Part shown: piece after piece, positions 24,191 through 33,587 of the stretch | Layout: each line of letters begins with the position of its first letter | Numbering within the stretch: position 1 is the stretch's first letter | Source of the DNA: an uncultured Treponema sp. | GTDB taxonomy: Bacteria > Spirochaetota > Spirochaetia > Treponematales > Treponemataceae | Direction: 5' to 3' | DNA: 41,545 nt | NCBI GenBank assembly: GCA_946615905.1 | Contig: CAMOIE010000024.1 | Coordinates: 1 to 41,545 of the forward strand | Program-made: the position numbers and the translations under genes | The notes under the pieces: generated by a model | Told to the model about the DNA's origin: nothing | What the model saw: the letters and a program-made list of their open reading frames with translations, nothing else | Database searches by the model: none

Positions 24191-24841
24191 ATGAAAAAAA
24201 TCATCACCATCAGCCGAGAATACGGTTCAGGCGGACGTTTGGTCGGCCAGCAGCTGGCAAAAGAATTAGGCTACAGTTTTTATGACAAAGAAATAATCGA
24301 CATGGCCGCAGAAGAAAGCGGACTTTCACCGAATTTCATCGAAAAGACCGAGCAGAATATTTCCTCCAGCTGGCTTTACAACCTTCTTTTGGGAACTTCA
24401 TACGCGGGAACATCGTCAGGAACGACCGGGGCAAGTTTGAATACGGGAACGCCGGTTCTTCCCCTCGCAGACCAGGTTTTTAACGCCCAGCGGAAGACAA
24501 TCATCTCAATCGCAAAAAAAGGCCCCTGCGTCATAGTCGGACGCTGCGCTGACTACATCCTGTCAATTTGCGACGAGATAAAAAACGAAGACCTGCTGAA
24601 TTTTTTCGTCTACGCTGACATGGCGGACAAAATCAAGCGGGCGATTGAATATTACGGAGTCCCGGAAAAAGACGCGAAAAAGACCGTGATTCAAGTGGAC
24701 AAGCGGAGGGCAAACCACTACAACACTTTCACGGAAAATACCTGGGGAGACCGCAAAAATTACGATTTGCTGGTGAACACCTCAATCCTCGGCGTTGAGG
24801 GCACGGCAAAACTTTTGGCTCAATTCGTCCGGCAGGCATAA
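24191..24841 (+). CDS. Cytidylate kinase-like family protein
   Basis: A 216-residue P-loop protein of the cytidylate kinase-like (PF13189) family. The nucleotide-binding loop is SREYGSGG (about 8-15), followed by LGYSFYDKEII, a family hallmark, and later CVIVGRCADYIL. These proteins resemble CMP kinase but their substrate is mostly untested. The ATG at 24191 has GGAGG 10 bases upstream, and a TATAAT box at 24155-24160 provides a normal leader. It converges on the CNNM genes with a 17-bp gap. Confidence 0.85.
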   Translation: MKKIITISREYGSGGRLVGQQLAKELGYSFYDKEIIDMAAEESGLSPNFIEKTEQNISSSWLYNLLLGTSYAGTSSGTTGASLNTGTPVLPLADQVFNAQRKTIISIAKKGPCVIVGRCADYILSICDEIKNEDLLNFFVYADMADKIKRAIEYYGVPEKDAKKTVIQVDKRRANHYNTFTENTWGDRKNYDLLVNTSILGVEGTAKLLAQFVRQA

Positions 24842-24858
24842 AGACCGCATTCCGCAAA

Positions 24859-26181
24859 CTAATTAGAAATTCCCTTTACTTTTGAGACGGGGACAGCAGG
24901 AAAGATTATTCTGACCGACTGAACCCGTCTTCTTGTCTGTTCCTCAACCTTGTAGACGATTTCCCCCCGGCGGATAACTTCTCCGGCTTCCGGCAGGGCA
25001 TCAAACTGCTCCAAAATCCATCCGGCCAAAGTCTCGTAATTTTCAGAATCCAAACCGAGTCTGAGCAAGTCATTCACATCGTCAAGCCGCATGTCGCCGG
25101 GGACAAGATATTCTGTGGCGGAAAGAGGCTTTATTCTTTTTTCCGGGGGAATCTCAGCGGTGTCATCAGGAACCGACCGGCCGAAAACCGCCCGCAAGAG
25201 GTCATCCATCGTGACAATCCCGGAATTTGACCCGTTCTCGTCGACCGCGACTGCGAATTTTTTCTTTTCCTGACGGAATTTCTGCAAAAGCTCGGAAGCG
25301 GAAAGAGTTTCCGGCACAAAAAGAGCCTTTCTCATGCAGGATTTTACGAATTTTCTGCCGCTCTTTGAAGATTTCGCCTTCATCAGCAGGACGTTGCGGT
25401 AATGAATCATGCCGCAGACTTTCTCAAAAGAAGAGTCACAAACCGGCAGGCGGGCAAATCCTGTCTCCGTAAAAATCTTGACGACTTCCTCGTAATCAGC
25501 GTCAATCGGAACGAATTTCACAAGACTCCTGTGCTTCATGATGTCGTGAATCTTCAAGTCAGTGAATTCAAAAATGTTGTCCAGCATCCGCTTTTCAGAA
25601 TGCTCAAGCGTTCCCTCATGCTCTCCGGCAGAAATCAGCGACCGCAATTCCTCTTCCGTAATCGTGTCTTTTTTTTCCTTGAGGAAAAGCTGCAAAAAAG
25701 AAGTAATCAGGCCGGAAATCCTCGCGAAAATCCAGACAATCGGAAAGAAAATCCGTTTTAAAAGTGCAAGCGGCCCCGAAAATGCCTTCGCGCACTTGAC
25801 CGGATAAACAGTCGCCACGGTCTTCGGGGTAATCTCGCCGAAAATAATTAGGACAATCGACATCACAATCGTTGCGTAAGTCGAACCGACCTGACCAAAA
25901 ATATTTATTGCGACTGTAGCCGCCAAACCAGAGGCAAGTGACGTGACAAAATTGATTCCGATTAAAATCAGCGAAAGCAAAAAGTCATTGTCTTTTTTTA
26001 AGCCGACGACCCTTCTGGCAGCCGCGTTTTTTTTATTTTCCCGGCACTCTTTGATTAATTGCCTCAAAGTGACTTTTGTAATTGAAAGATAGGCCGACTC
26101 GGATGCCGCGAAAAAAGCCACGACTCCGACCAAGACAAGAGTCAAAATCAGCGGGAGAATTATGTTGAGAAATAAAGTCAT
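24859..26181 (-). CDS. CNNM/CBS-domain transporter (CorC/HlyC type), copy 2
   Basis: A 440-residue inner-membrane protein. An N-terminal DUF21/CNNM membrane domain (three to four helices, about 1-160) is followed by a CBS pair (about 205-330) with DDLLRAVFG at its end, and a C-terminal CorC_HlyC domain (about 355-430). The family exports or senses Mg2+ or Co2+. The start ATG overlaps the TGA of the upstream paralogue, and GGAGG lies 4 bases before it, so translation is coupled. Confidence 0.88.
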   Translation of the reverse strand: MTLFLNIILPLILTLVLVGVVAFFAASESAYLSITKVTLRQLIKECRENKKNAAARRVVGLKKDNDFLLSLILIGINFVTSLASGLAATVAINIFGQVGSTYATIVMSIVLIIFGEITPKTVATVYPVKCAKAFSGPLALLKRIFFPIVWIFARISGLITSFLQLFLKEKKDTITEEELRSLISAGEHEGTLEHSEKRMLDNIFEFTDLKIHDIMKHRSLVKFVPIDADYEEVVKIFTETGFARLPVCDSSFEKVCGMIHYRNVLLMKAKSSKSGRKFVKSCMRKALFVPETLSASELLQKFRQEKKKFAVAVDENGSNSGIVTMDDLLRAVFGRSVPDDTAEIPPEKRIKPLSATEYLVPGDMRLDDVNDLLRLGLDSENYETLAGWILEQFDALPEAGEVIRRGEIVYKVEEQTRRRVQSVRIIFPAVPVSKVKGISN

Positions 26182-27488
26182 GCATCCTCCTTATAAACCT
26201 CGCCGGTAGCCTCACACCAGAGACAGTGGACTTTTGAAATGCGGAGTCCTTCCATCAAAGTGACGACAAAAACCCAGCCGCCCTCTTCATAAGAATCTCC
26301 GGGACCGGGAATATATCCGAGTTTTTCCAAAAGCCAGCCTGCCAAAGTCTCAGCCTGAGAGTCCTCAATCGGAATGTGGAGCAATTCTTTTACTTCGTCC
26401 AGGCGGCTGTCACCGTTAAGATAAATATTCTGCGGATTCAAAGTCTGATTTTTCTGCGGCCGGGAAAAATTCTCCGTCTCGTAGGCAAGGCTTCCAAAAA
26501 TTTCTTCCGCAATGTCGTCAGAAGTCAGGATTCCGTCAGTCCCGGAATACTCGTCGATTACGATTGCGAAAGACTGCTTGTTTTCCGTCAAAAGGCTTTG
26601 AATCGAAGTCATTTTTGTCGTGGACGGAATGAAAATCGGAGGACGGACAAAATTTCCGGCTTTAAAAGAATGTTTTTCCCCGGAGAATTTAAGCAAGTCT
26701 TTCACGTACAAGACACCGATGATGTCGTCAATGTCCTTGTGAAAAACCGGAAACTGGGAAAGGCGGGTTCTCTCGGAAAGCTCCACCAACTCCCGGTAAG
26801 AGATTGTCTGCGGAACTGCGATAATCGAGCGGCGGGGAATCATAATGTCCTCAGCGTTCAAGTCAGAGAACTTAAAGACCCGGTTCATCATTCTTTGCTC
26901 GCCGGTGTTCAGTATTCCTTCTTCCGAACCTACATCGATAAAAGTCTTGATTTCATCTTCTGTGAAAGTGACTTTTTTCTTTTTTGTGTCGATTCCGAAG
27001 ACTTTTAAAATCGTCCGGGAAATTCCTGTGAAAAAAATGACCAGAGGCCTCAAAAGCCAGAAAAAGAATTTGACGAAAGGACTCAAGGCAAAGGCCGACT
27101 CTTCCGGGTAGCGGGTGGTCACGCATTTTGGCGTAATCTCTCCAAAAAGCAGCAGAAGAATCGTCGCGGTTCCTGTCGCATAAGCCAAACCTGCCGCGCC
27201 GAAAAGTTTTAACGCAAGAGAAGTCAAAATGACGGAAAGCGTGACGTTTACAAGCTCGTTGCCGACAAGCAGCATGTTGAGCAATTCTTCCTTGCGCTCA
27301 AGAAGTTTTGAGACTCTTACGGCTTTTTTGTCACCCTTTTCACGCAGAAAATGGATGCGCAGCTTGTTCAGCCCTAAAAAAGCCGACTCCGATGCGGAAA
27401 AAAGCAGGGAAAGGACAATGCAAAGGCTTGCGGCAAGCAGGAGAATCAGAAAATTTGAGTCAAAAATTCCGGCCGGAGGTTCTTCCAT
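26178..27488 (-). CDS. CNNM/CBS-domain transporter (CorC/HlyC type), copy 1
   Basis: A 436-residue paralogue of the downstream gene with the same order: CNNM membrane domain (about 10-170), CBS pair (about 205-335, ending VIDEYSGTDGILTSDDI), and CorC_HlyC domain (about 350-425). The ILFSASESAFLGL-type motif of helix 1 is conserved in both. The two may form a heterodimer. The ATG is 5 bp after the stop of the lipoprotein gene, so all three minus-strand genes are probably one operon. Confidence 0.88.
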   Translation of the reverse strand: MEEPPAGIFDSNFLILLLAASLCIVLSLLFSASESAFLGLNKLRIHFLREKGDKKAVRVSKLLERKEELLNMLLVGNELVNVTLSVILTSLALKLFGAAGLAYATGTATILLLLFGEITPKCVTTRYPEESAFALSPFVKFFFWLLRPLVIFFTGISRTILKVFGIDTKKKKVTFTEDEIKTFIDVGSEEGILNTGEQRMMNRVFKFSDLNAEDIMIPRRSIIAVPQTISYRELVELSERTRLSQFPVFHKDIDDIIGVLYVKDLLKFSGEKHSFKAGNFVRPPIFIPSTTKMTSIQSLLTENKQSFAIVIDEYSGTDGILTSDDIAEEIFGSLAYETENFSRPQKNQTLNPQNIYLNGDSRLDEVKELLHIPIEDSQAETLAGWLLEKLGYIPGPGDSYEEGGWVFVVTLMEGLRISKVHCLWCEATGEVYKEDA

Positions 27489-27493
27489 AGATT

Positions 27494-28573
27494 CTATTTT
27501 ACTTCCTCAAAATCAATTGAATTCTCTTTTGAAGAATTTTGGAACATTCCAAGAAATTTTGAGATTTGCTCAATGGCGGCCTTGGCAGCCTTGCCCATGT
27601 CGCTTTCTGGATCCATTTTTGAACACAATTCATAGTAGCGCAAAATCAGGGGAAAGTTGCTGCTTTCTGAATTCATAAGAATTGCGGCCGCCTGATAATA
27701 GCAAGCCTGTTTTTCTTCGACAGAAAGGAATTCGCTTGAAGCCACATCGTTGAAGACATTCGCCGCTTCCTCAATTTTCTGACTATAAACCAAATCCATA
27801 GCATCAGCATTTGCGACAGCCATCAGAGCTTGTGGAACAAAGCCACTTTCATTTTTCGGGTCAAGATTTTTCATCTGCATTCCCAAATCATGGAGGGCGT
27901 ATCTTTTCTTAAGACCTGTTGCCTCGTAAAGAGCGTGAATTGCCCTTGCCTTTTCAGGACCTGACTTGTTTTTCACATCAGCAATCAAAGCTTCCATCTC
28001 TTTGATTTCTTTATCTTTCTGCAAAAAAAGATTTGTTAAATCTTCCATGGATTTAATTTCTTTTGAATTCAAAATTGCGGAAGTCGCCTCCCCAAATTCA
28101 TCAGGAACTTCCTGACCAAGCATAGCAAGAACATAGCCCTCTTTTGAAAGGACGTAAATCGAAGGATAGTCGGCAACGTCATAAGTGTAGGCGGCCTTGA
28201 TGTTGTCCTCGATTTTTTCGGCCAAAGCTAAAGCCGCTTTTTCTTCTGATTCTGACATGCCCTCAACAGGGTAGGCTTTTTCGAGAAGGGACTTTGAAAA
28301 ATCCAAATTGACTAAAACGTATTCTTTTGTAAAGGCTGAAAGAAATTCCTCGCTTGAAAGCAGACCGTCTTTTAAAACCTTGCTTTCCGGATTTTTGTCA
28401 AAATTTGAAAAAAGTACGAGGATTTTTTTGTCCTCTTTTTGAGCGGCAGACCTTCCGTCATCAAAATTGTCAATCCATTTTGATGAGTCTATTGAATTCT
28501 TACAGGCGGCAAAAAAAGACAGAGAAAGACAGAGAATTGAAACCCGAATAATAAATCTTTTACAAAATTTCAT
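27494..28573 (-). CDS. Lipoprotein with thioredoxin-like N-terminal region
   Basis: A 359-residue exported lipoprotein: the signal peptide ends with the lipobox FFAAC (C24). Residues about 30-170 have the layout of thioredoxin-fold proteins (W..N, KKILVLFSNFD, a cis-Pro-like YPSIYVLSKEG), but the CxxC pair is missing: the segment after LVLFS has no cysteine. Residues 190-345 are helical and TPR-like. A structural or binding role in the periplasm is likelier than redox catalysis. It is probably co-transcribed with the two CNNM genes. GGGA before the ATG can serve as ribosome site. Confidence 0.75.
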   Translation of the reverse strand: MKFCKRFIIRVSILCLSLSFFAACKNSIDSSKWIDNFDDGRSAAQKEDKKILVLFSNFDKNPESKVLKDGLLSSEEFLSAFTKEYVLVNLDFSKSLLEKAYPVEGMSESEEKAALALAEKIEDNIKAAYTYDVADYPSIYVLSKEGYVLAMLGQEVPDEFGEATSAILNSKEIKSMEDLTNLFLQKDKEIKEMEALIADVKNKSGPEKARAIHALYEATGLKKRYALHDLGMQMKNLDPKNESGFVPQALMAVANADAMDLVYSQKIEEAANVFNDVASSEFLSVEEKQACYYQAAAILMNSESSNFPLILRYYELCSKMDPESDMGKAAKAAIEQISKFLGMFQNSSKENSIDFEEVK

Positions 28574-28629
28574 ATTTTTCCCACAAAAATTAAAATGTTA
28601 AAATGCGTTAGCGGCTCGCAGGGCGTAAG

Positions 28630-28763
28630 TTGGGGCCGTCCAATAAGTTCGCAGAATGCGGTCATTGAGCCTGCCGAAATGACATTTGCGACTATAGGTG
28701 GTGGTTGCGGGCGTTGCCCAAACAAGCACAACCTCCATTTTGCGGTTTTTGGGACAGCCCCAA
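28630..28763. repeat. REP pair with terminal inverted repeats, degenerate right arm
   Basis: Ends TTGGGGCCGTC (28630-28640) and GACAGCCCCAA (28753-28763). The left REP is 28661-28683 with loop GAGCCTGCCGA. The right arm (about 28700-28736) has its loop replaced by GC-rich sequence. Most of the element matches 4316-4437 directly, so they are two copies of one element. A GCCGGCC-GAA-GGCCGGC hairpin follows near 28793. It fills the gap between the lipoprotein gene and the purL stop. Confidence 0.75.
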
Positions 28764-28823
28764 TGTAGCGAAAGCGGAACCCGGAGTGACGCGGCCGGCC
28801 GAAGGCCGGCAACGCCCAAATCC

Positions 28824-31800
28824 CTAGTTAAAATATCTGACACCGGCGGCGAAAATATTCTCGCAGGAGTTTCCGTCCTTGTCGGTGATGATGTTTTTAA
28901 TCAAGTCGTCTGACGAACCAGACAGGCCTCTTCCGTCGATTCCGCCAATTCCTATAGTACGCTCTGAGTGACCCATTTTTCCCAAAACGTGACCGTCCGG
29001 GCTTGTAAGTCCTTCGATTGCAAAGGCTGAACCGTTGGGATTGTCAGGCTCGTTGATTGCAGGCTGACCATTTTCATCGCAATACTGGGTAAAGACCTGG
29101 CCTTTTTCAAAGAAGTCTTTTGCAAGGCTCTCTGAAATCAGAATGCGGCCTTCACCGTGGCTGATCGGAACATAATGGGGTCGTGGATCCAAAACTGACT
29201 TGTCCAAAGCCCATGGACTTGACGCGGAGACAAGCCTTGTGCGGGCTACCCTGCTTATGTGGCGGTGAATCGTGTTGTATGAGAGGGTCGGCATTTCCTC
29301 TGACGGCTCCATGATTTTTCCGTAGGGGACGAGGCCTGTTTTTATCAGAGCCTGGAAGCCGTTGCAGATTCCGAGGACAAGGCCTTTGCGTTTTTCGAGC
29401 AAATCGGTGATTGCCTGGGCGATTTTTCCGTTGCGGATTACGTTGGCGATGAATTTTCCTGAACCGTCCGGCTCGTCACCTGCGGAGAAGCCTCCGGCAA
29501 AGGCAAGAATCTGGGTCTCATCGATTGATTTTGCAAGCTCCGCAAGAGATTCTTCAAGCGCTTCTTGACTATTGTTGCGGAAGACGAGGATTTTTGACTC
29601 TCCCCCGTTCAAATTGAAGGCGCGGGCCATGTCGTACTCGCAGTTGGTGCCAGGGAAAACCGGAATCAAGATTTTCGGCTTTGCGGCAGACGGATTTGCG
29701 ACATTGAATGATGCCCTGGCCTTTTCAACTGACTCGTGGGGCTTTTTGGCAAAGTCCGGCAGGGTCACGGTTGACTCTTTTCCAGAAAGCGGAGGATAAA
29801 CTTTTGAAAGTTTTTTCTCCCAAGCCTGGTACAACTCGTCGAGTTTGATTGAAGTTTCCGGCAGGGGATTGAGTCCTGTCATTGAGACTGTGATTTCCGG
29901 CTGATTCTGGGTAAAGCCGATTTTAATCGCGGTTCCGTTTACGATTCCAGCCTCTTCCTCAAGCTTTACGCTCGTCTCAACGATGATGGAGCCGTACTGG
30001 GGGGTGAACAAGTCAGCGATTGTGTTGTTCACGTTCCTGTGGAAGCCGATTGCTGTCGCGGAAGAGGGAATAGCGTTGATTGCAGCACCTATTTTGTTTC
30101 CGAAGGCCATTTTTGTCAGAGCCTCGGCGATTCCGCCCGCCCCGACCGGGTACATGGCGGAGATTTTTCCGGCCTTGTTGATTTCGTAGAGGGCATCGGA
30201 GTTTTTCTTGAAGATGTCAAAATTCGGGGCAAGGTCAGCGGTGTAGGGAAGCTGAACCAAGTAGATGAAGTCCCCGCCCTTTTTGAAGGAGCCGGAACGG
30301 ACATTTTTTGCCTCATCGTGGGCTACTGCAAAAGAAACAAGTGTATGCGGAACGTTCATGTCCTCGAAAGTTCCTGACATGGAGTCCTTTCCGCCGATTG
30401 AGGCGCAGCCCATCAAAGCCTGAGCTTCTACAGAACCGAGCAGGGCGGCGGCAGGGTATCCCCAAGATTTTTCGTCGACTGTACGTCCAAAGAATTCCTG
30501 ATATGACATGCGGGCAGTCGTAGCCTTTGCGCCAACGCAGGTTAATTTTGCAAGGGAAGACAAAACAGCTGTCTGCGCTCCGTGCCAGGCAGACCACTGG
30601 GCAACGCGGGGGTCAAATCCGTATGACATCAGGCTGACCGTTGAAGTTTCGCGCGGGTACAAAACCGGGATTTTCGCGGCCATAGCGGCTTCCGGGGTTG
30701 ACTGGTACTTTCCGCCGAAGGGGAAGAGAACCGTGCTGGAGCCAATAGAGCCGTCAAAACGCTCGCAAAGTCCCCGCTGAGAGCAGCAGGCCAAATCCTC
30801 AATATTTGCCACAAAGGCATCGTGAATCTGCTTTTCTGTCGGTTTTTCAGAGGCTGACTCTCCGGTCGCGGAGGCGCATTTTCCGAGTTTTTCCGCAACT
30901 GAATCAAGCGGGCGGACAAGAGGACTTTGAGTCTGCTCGGCAGGGCTTTCGATTTTCGCCACAGCCTCGTGTTTTGCTCCGGCAGTGTCGAGGAATGAGC
31001 GGTCGATGTCAACGATTGTCTTTCCCCGCCATTTCATGACGAGGCGGTTTGTGTCGGTGACAGTCGCGACTACAACCGCGTTCAAGTTCTCAGCCGCGCA
31101 GTAAGAGATGAATTTATCAACATCGCCCTTACGGACGACAACTGCCATTCTCTCCTGGCTTTCGGAAATCGCAAGTTCCGTTCCGTTCAAGCCCTCGTAT
31201 TTTTTGGGAACTGCGTCAAGGTTGATGTCCAATCCGGGGGCAAGCTCTCCGACTGCTACTGAAACTCCGCCCGCACCAAAGTCATTTGAGCGGCGGATCA
31301 TGCGGCTCACCTCTGGATTGCGGAAAAGTCTCTGGATTTTTCTTTCCTCAACGGCGTTTCCCTTCTGAACTTCCGCCGCGGCAGTAGTGACTGACTTTTC
31401 TGTGTGGACTTTTGAAGAGCCTGTCGCCCCTCCGATTCCGTCACGCCCTGTTCCGCCGCCTAGCAAGATGATTATGTCGCCAGCCTCAGGCTCCTCGCGC
31501 ATGACAGTGTTCTCAGGGGCAGCCGCGATTACGGCTCCCAATTCCATGCGTTTTGCCACAAAGCCCGGATGATAAATCTCGGCGACCTGACCGGTTGTCA
31601 AGCCGATTTGGTTTCCATAAGAAGAAAATCCCTGGGCGGCCTCGCGGCAGAGCTTTACCTGGGGAAGTTTTCCCTGCAAGGTTTCGCTCAAAGGAAGAGT
31701 CGGGTCTCCGGCTCCAGTAACGCGCAAAGACTGGTAGACCCATGAGCGGCCGGAAAGGGGGTCGCGGATTGCGCCTCCGATACAAGTGGCAGCTCCTCCG

Positions 31801-32861
31801 AACGGCTCTATTTCAGTCGGATGGTTGTGGGTTTCGTTTTTGAACATCAAAAGCCAGCGTTCTGTCTCTTCTTTTCCAGCCGGCAGGGGCTTTCCGTCTT
31901 TGTCGGTCGTGTAGTGAACGTCGATGTAGACAGAGCAGGCGTTGTTCTCCTCGCTCACTTCCATGTCGTCCAACATACCGTGCTTTCTAAGATACTTTCC
32001 GCCGATTGTGGCCATGTCCATCAAAGTCAGCGGCTTGTCCTTGCGCTTGGCGTAGATGTCAGTGTGCATGGCCTTGTACTCTTCAAGAGACCGCTTGAAA
32101 AGTCTTGAGTAAGGGCCGTTTTCGATTTTTATGTTTTTTAGAACAGTGTTGAACGTAGTGTGTCGGCAGTGGTCGGACCAGTAAGTGTCCAAAACCCGGA
32201 TTTCAGTCTCAGTCGGGTTCCGCTTGATTTTCTTAAAGTAGTCCTGCAGGAATTTGATGTCCGCAAAATCCATGGCAAGCCCCATTTTGACGCGGTAGGC
32301 TTCCAAGTCCTTTTTGCCGAATTTCACAAAGCCCTCGACCACGGGTATGTCACCGGGTTCGGCGGATTTCATCTCCAAAGTCTCAGGAATTTTATCATCG
32401 GTCAGGCGGGAATCGACCGGGTTAATCAAGTATTTGCGGATTTTCTCAAGGTCATCAGTTGAAACGTCGCCAGTCAAAATCACGACTTTCGCGCATCTTA
32501 CAATCGGAGGCTTTGTCCCGACCTTTGCAGAATTTTTCAGTGACTCGCGCAGCAAAAAAAGACACTGCTGGGCGGAATCGGCTCTCTGGTCGTATTGTCC
32601 GGGCAGGTACTCCCAGATAATCTCAGTCTCGCCGGGCTTCAGTTCCAACGGCGGATAAATCACCGTGTCAGACTGGGGTTCGGAAAAAATTCTCTGGGCG
32701 GCAGCCTTTGAAACATCGTCGCTGGTATTCTCGATGTCGTAGCGGTTGAGATAGCGGACGCCAGTGACGCCTGAAACACCAAGAAATCCTGTGATTTCAC
32801 CAAAAATGCGGTCGGCCTCGCTCTGGAAACCGGCTTTGCGTTCAACATAGATACGAAACAT
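28824..32861 (-). CDS. purL: Phosphoribosylformylglycinamidine synthase, large single-chain type
   Basis: A 1345-residue enzyme of purine synthesis that converts FGAR, glutamine and ATP to FGAM. The N-terminal PurS-like region, linker, two AIRS-like halves (signature DHCRHTTFNT, and HNHPTEIEPFGGAATCIGG early in the first) and a C-terminal class I glutamine amidotransferase with nucleophile C1166 in GICNGFQ and the later SHGEGR are all in place, as in the single-chain proteobacterial form. The promoter TTGAAT-17-TAAAAT lies 6 bases before the ATG with no Shine-Dalgarno. Confidence 0.96.
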   Translation of the reverse strand: MFRIYVERKAGFQSEADRIFGEITGFLGVSGVTGVRYLNRYDIENTSDDVSKAAAQRIFSEPQSDTVIYPPLELKPGETEIIWEYLPGQYDQRADSAQQCLFLLRESLKNSAKVGTKPPIVRCAKVVILTGDVSTDDLEKIRKYLINPVDSRLTDDKIPETLEMKSAEPGDIPVVEGFVKFGKKDLEAYRVKMGLAMDFADIKFLQDYFKKIKRNPTETEIRVLDTYWSDHCRHTTFNTVLKNIKIENGPYSRLFKRSLEEYKAMHTDIYAKRKDKPLTLMDMATIGGKYLRKHGMLDDMEVSEENNACSVYIDVHYTTDKDGKPLPAGKEETERWLLMFKNETHNHPTEIEPFGGAATCIGGAIRDPLSGRSWVYQSLRVTGAGDPTLPLSETLQGKLPQVKLCREAAQGFSSYGNQIGLTTGQVAEIYHPGFVAKRMELGAVIAAAPENTVMREEPEAGDIIILLGGGTGRDGIGGATGSSKVHTEKSVTTAAAEVQKGNAVEERKIQRLFRNPEVSRMIRRSNDFGAGGVSVAVGELAPGLDINLDAVPKKYEGLNGTELAISESQERMAVVVRKGDVDKFISYCAAENLNAVVVATVTDTNRLVMKWRGKTIVDIDRSFLDTAGAKHEAVAKIESPAEQTQSPLVRPLDSVAEKLGKCASATGESASEKPTEKQIHDAFVANIEDLACCSQRGLCERFDGSIGSSTVLFPFGGKYQSTPEAAMAAKIPVLYPRETSTVSLMSYGFDPRVAQWSAWHGAQTAVLSSLAKLTCVGAKATTARMSYQEFFGRTVDEKSWGYPAAALLGSVEAQALMGCASIGGKDSMSGTFEDMNVPHTLVSFAVAHDEAKNVRSGSFKKGGDFIYLVQLPYTADLAPNFDIFKKNSDALYEINKAGKISAMYPVGAGGIAEALTKMAFGNKIGAAINAIPSSATAIGFHRNVNNTIADLFTPQYGSIIVETSVKLEEEAGIVNGTAIKIGFTQNQPEITVSMTGLNPLPETSIKLDELYQAWEKKLSKVYPPLSGKESTVTLPDFAKKPHESVEKARASFNVANPSAAKPKILIPVFPGTNCEYDMARAFNLNGGESKILVFRNNSQEALEESLAELAKSIDETQILAFAGGFSAGDEPDGSGKFIANVIRNGKIAQAITDLLEKRKGLVLGICNGFQALIKTGLVPYGKIMEPSEEMPTLSYNTIHRHISRVARTRLVSASSPWALDKSVLDPRPHYVPISHGEGRILISESLAKDFFEKGQVFTQYCDENGQPAINEPDNPNGSAFAIEGLTSPDGHVLGKMGHSERTIGIGGIDGRGLSGSSDDLIKNIITDKDGNSCENIFAAGVRYFN

Positions 32862-32867
32862 TCTTCT

Positions 32868-32896
32868 ATTTTAGTGAAAAGCTGTTGCTCATTCAA
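32868..32896 (-). promoter_or_regulatory. Promoter of purL (leaderless arrangement)
   Basis: Minus strand: TTGAAT (32896-32891), 17 bp, TAAAAT (32873-32868), 6 bases, ATG at 32861. The same hexamers and spacing are found before the gene starting at 3300. Confidence 0.6.
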
Positions 32897-33101
32897 TTAT
32901 ATTTTCATTCGGGCGGGAGAAGGCTCAGCCTCGCTTTCACGCCCCCACCCGATACAAGTTTTACTTCATCTTAGCAAAATGAGTTAAAACAAAATAAACG
33001 CTACCGGAACTTTATCGCATAGCAAGACCTTATCGTTTCCTACATAAAACTTTATTCACGAATTTGAAGCAGACTTTGCGTCAATTCTCAAAATAACAGG
33101 T
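32897..33101. other. Intergenic DNA with repeat fragment
   Basis: The phrase CATTCAATTATATTTT followed by a GGGCGG-rich block recurs at 35130-35160 in front of the HTH gene, marking another dispersed repeat. No gene or RNA is seen. Confidence 0.4.
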
Positions 33102-33395
33102 TCATTGTCCCGTCTCCCGTGGTACATTCCGCTGTAACCGCTGCCCATGTTGTTTTCCTCCCTTCCCATGCTGAACTTTAGTCCAGTCGTCAAAATGAAC
33201 GAACTGAACTTTTTTTGAATTCACCGAATATGAATCCGGCATAGCTCCATAGACGAGGATGATTTTTGTTTTGATTTCCTTGATGAAAGACCTCAGGCCT
33301 TCCCGCAGATGGTGTTTGTATTCAGCGGTTCTGCAGCAGCCGTAAGTCCCGATTGAATAGATTCCGTGTTTTTTAAATAAAAAAGAGCATTCCAA
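33102..33395 (-). pseudogene. DUF4417-like C-terminal fragment
   Basis: The 97-codon frame contains GIYSIGTYGCCRTAEYKHHL, IKEIKTKIILVYGAMPDS and a VHFDDWTK end, which I recognise as resembling the C-terminal half of DUF4417 proteins. The N-terminal part is absent: upstream, a frame beginning MSKDSSGLFPNW runs only 25 codons before a stop. Downstream, the -1/+1 frame reads NNMGSGYSGMYHG and DNEPVILRID, which looks more protein-like than the annotated tail, suggesting a frameshift near 33160. I treat it as a decayed gene. Confidence 0.45.
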
Positions 33396-33587
33396 TGATA
33401 TTCATCACCAAAATGCTTTACGATAAAAAGCTATGCAAACATATGCTTGAGTTGAGAATCATTTGTCGTCATCCAGTTAGGAAAAAGGCCGCTGGAGTCT
33501 TTACTCATTGGACATCACCGGCAGAAGCCTTTGTCGCTGCACAAATCTGACAAATTATGATACAATTCACAAAAAGGGAGGTAAACT

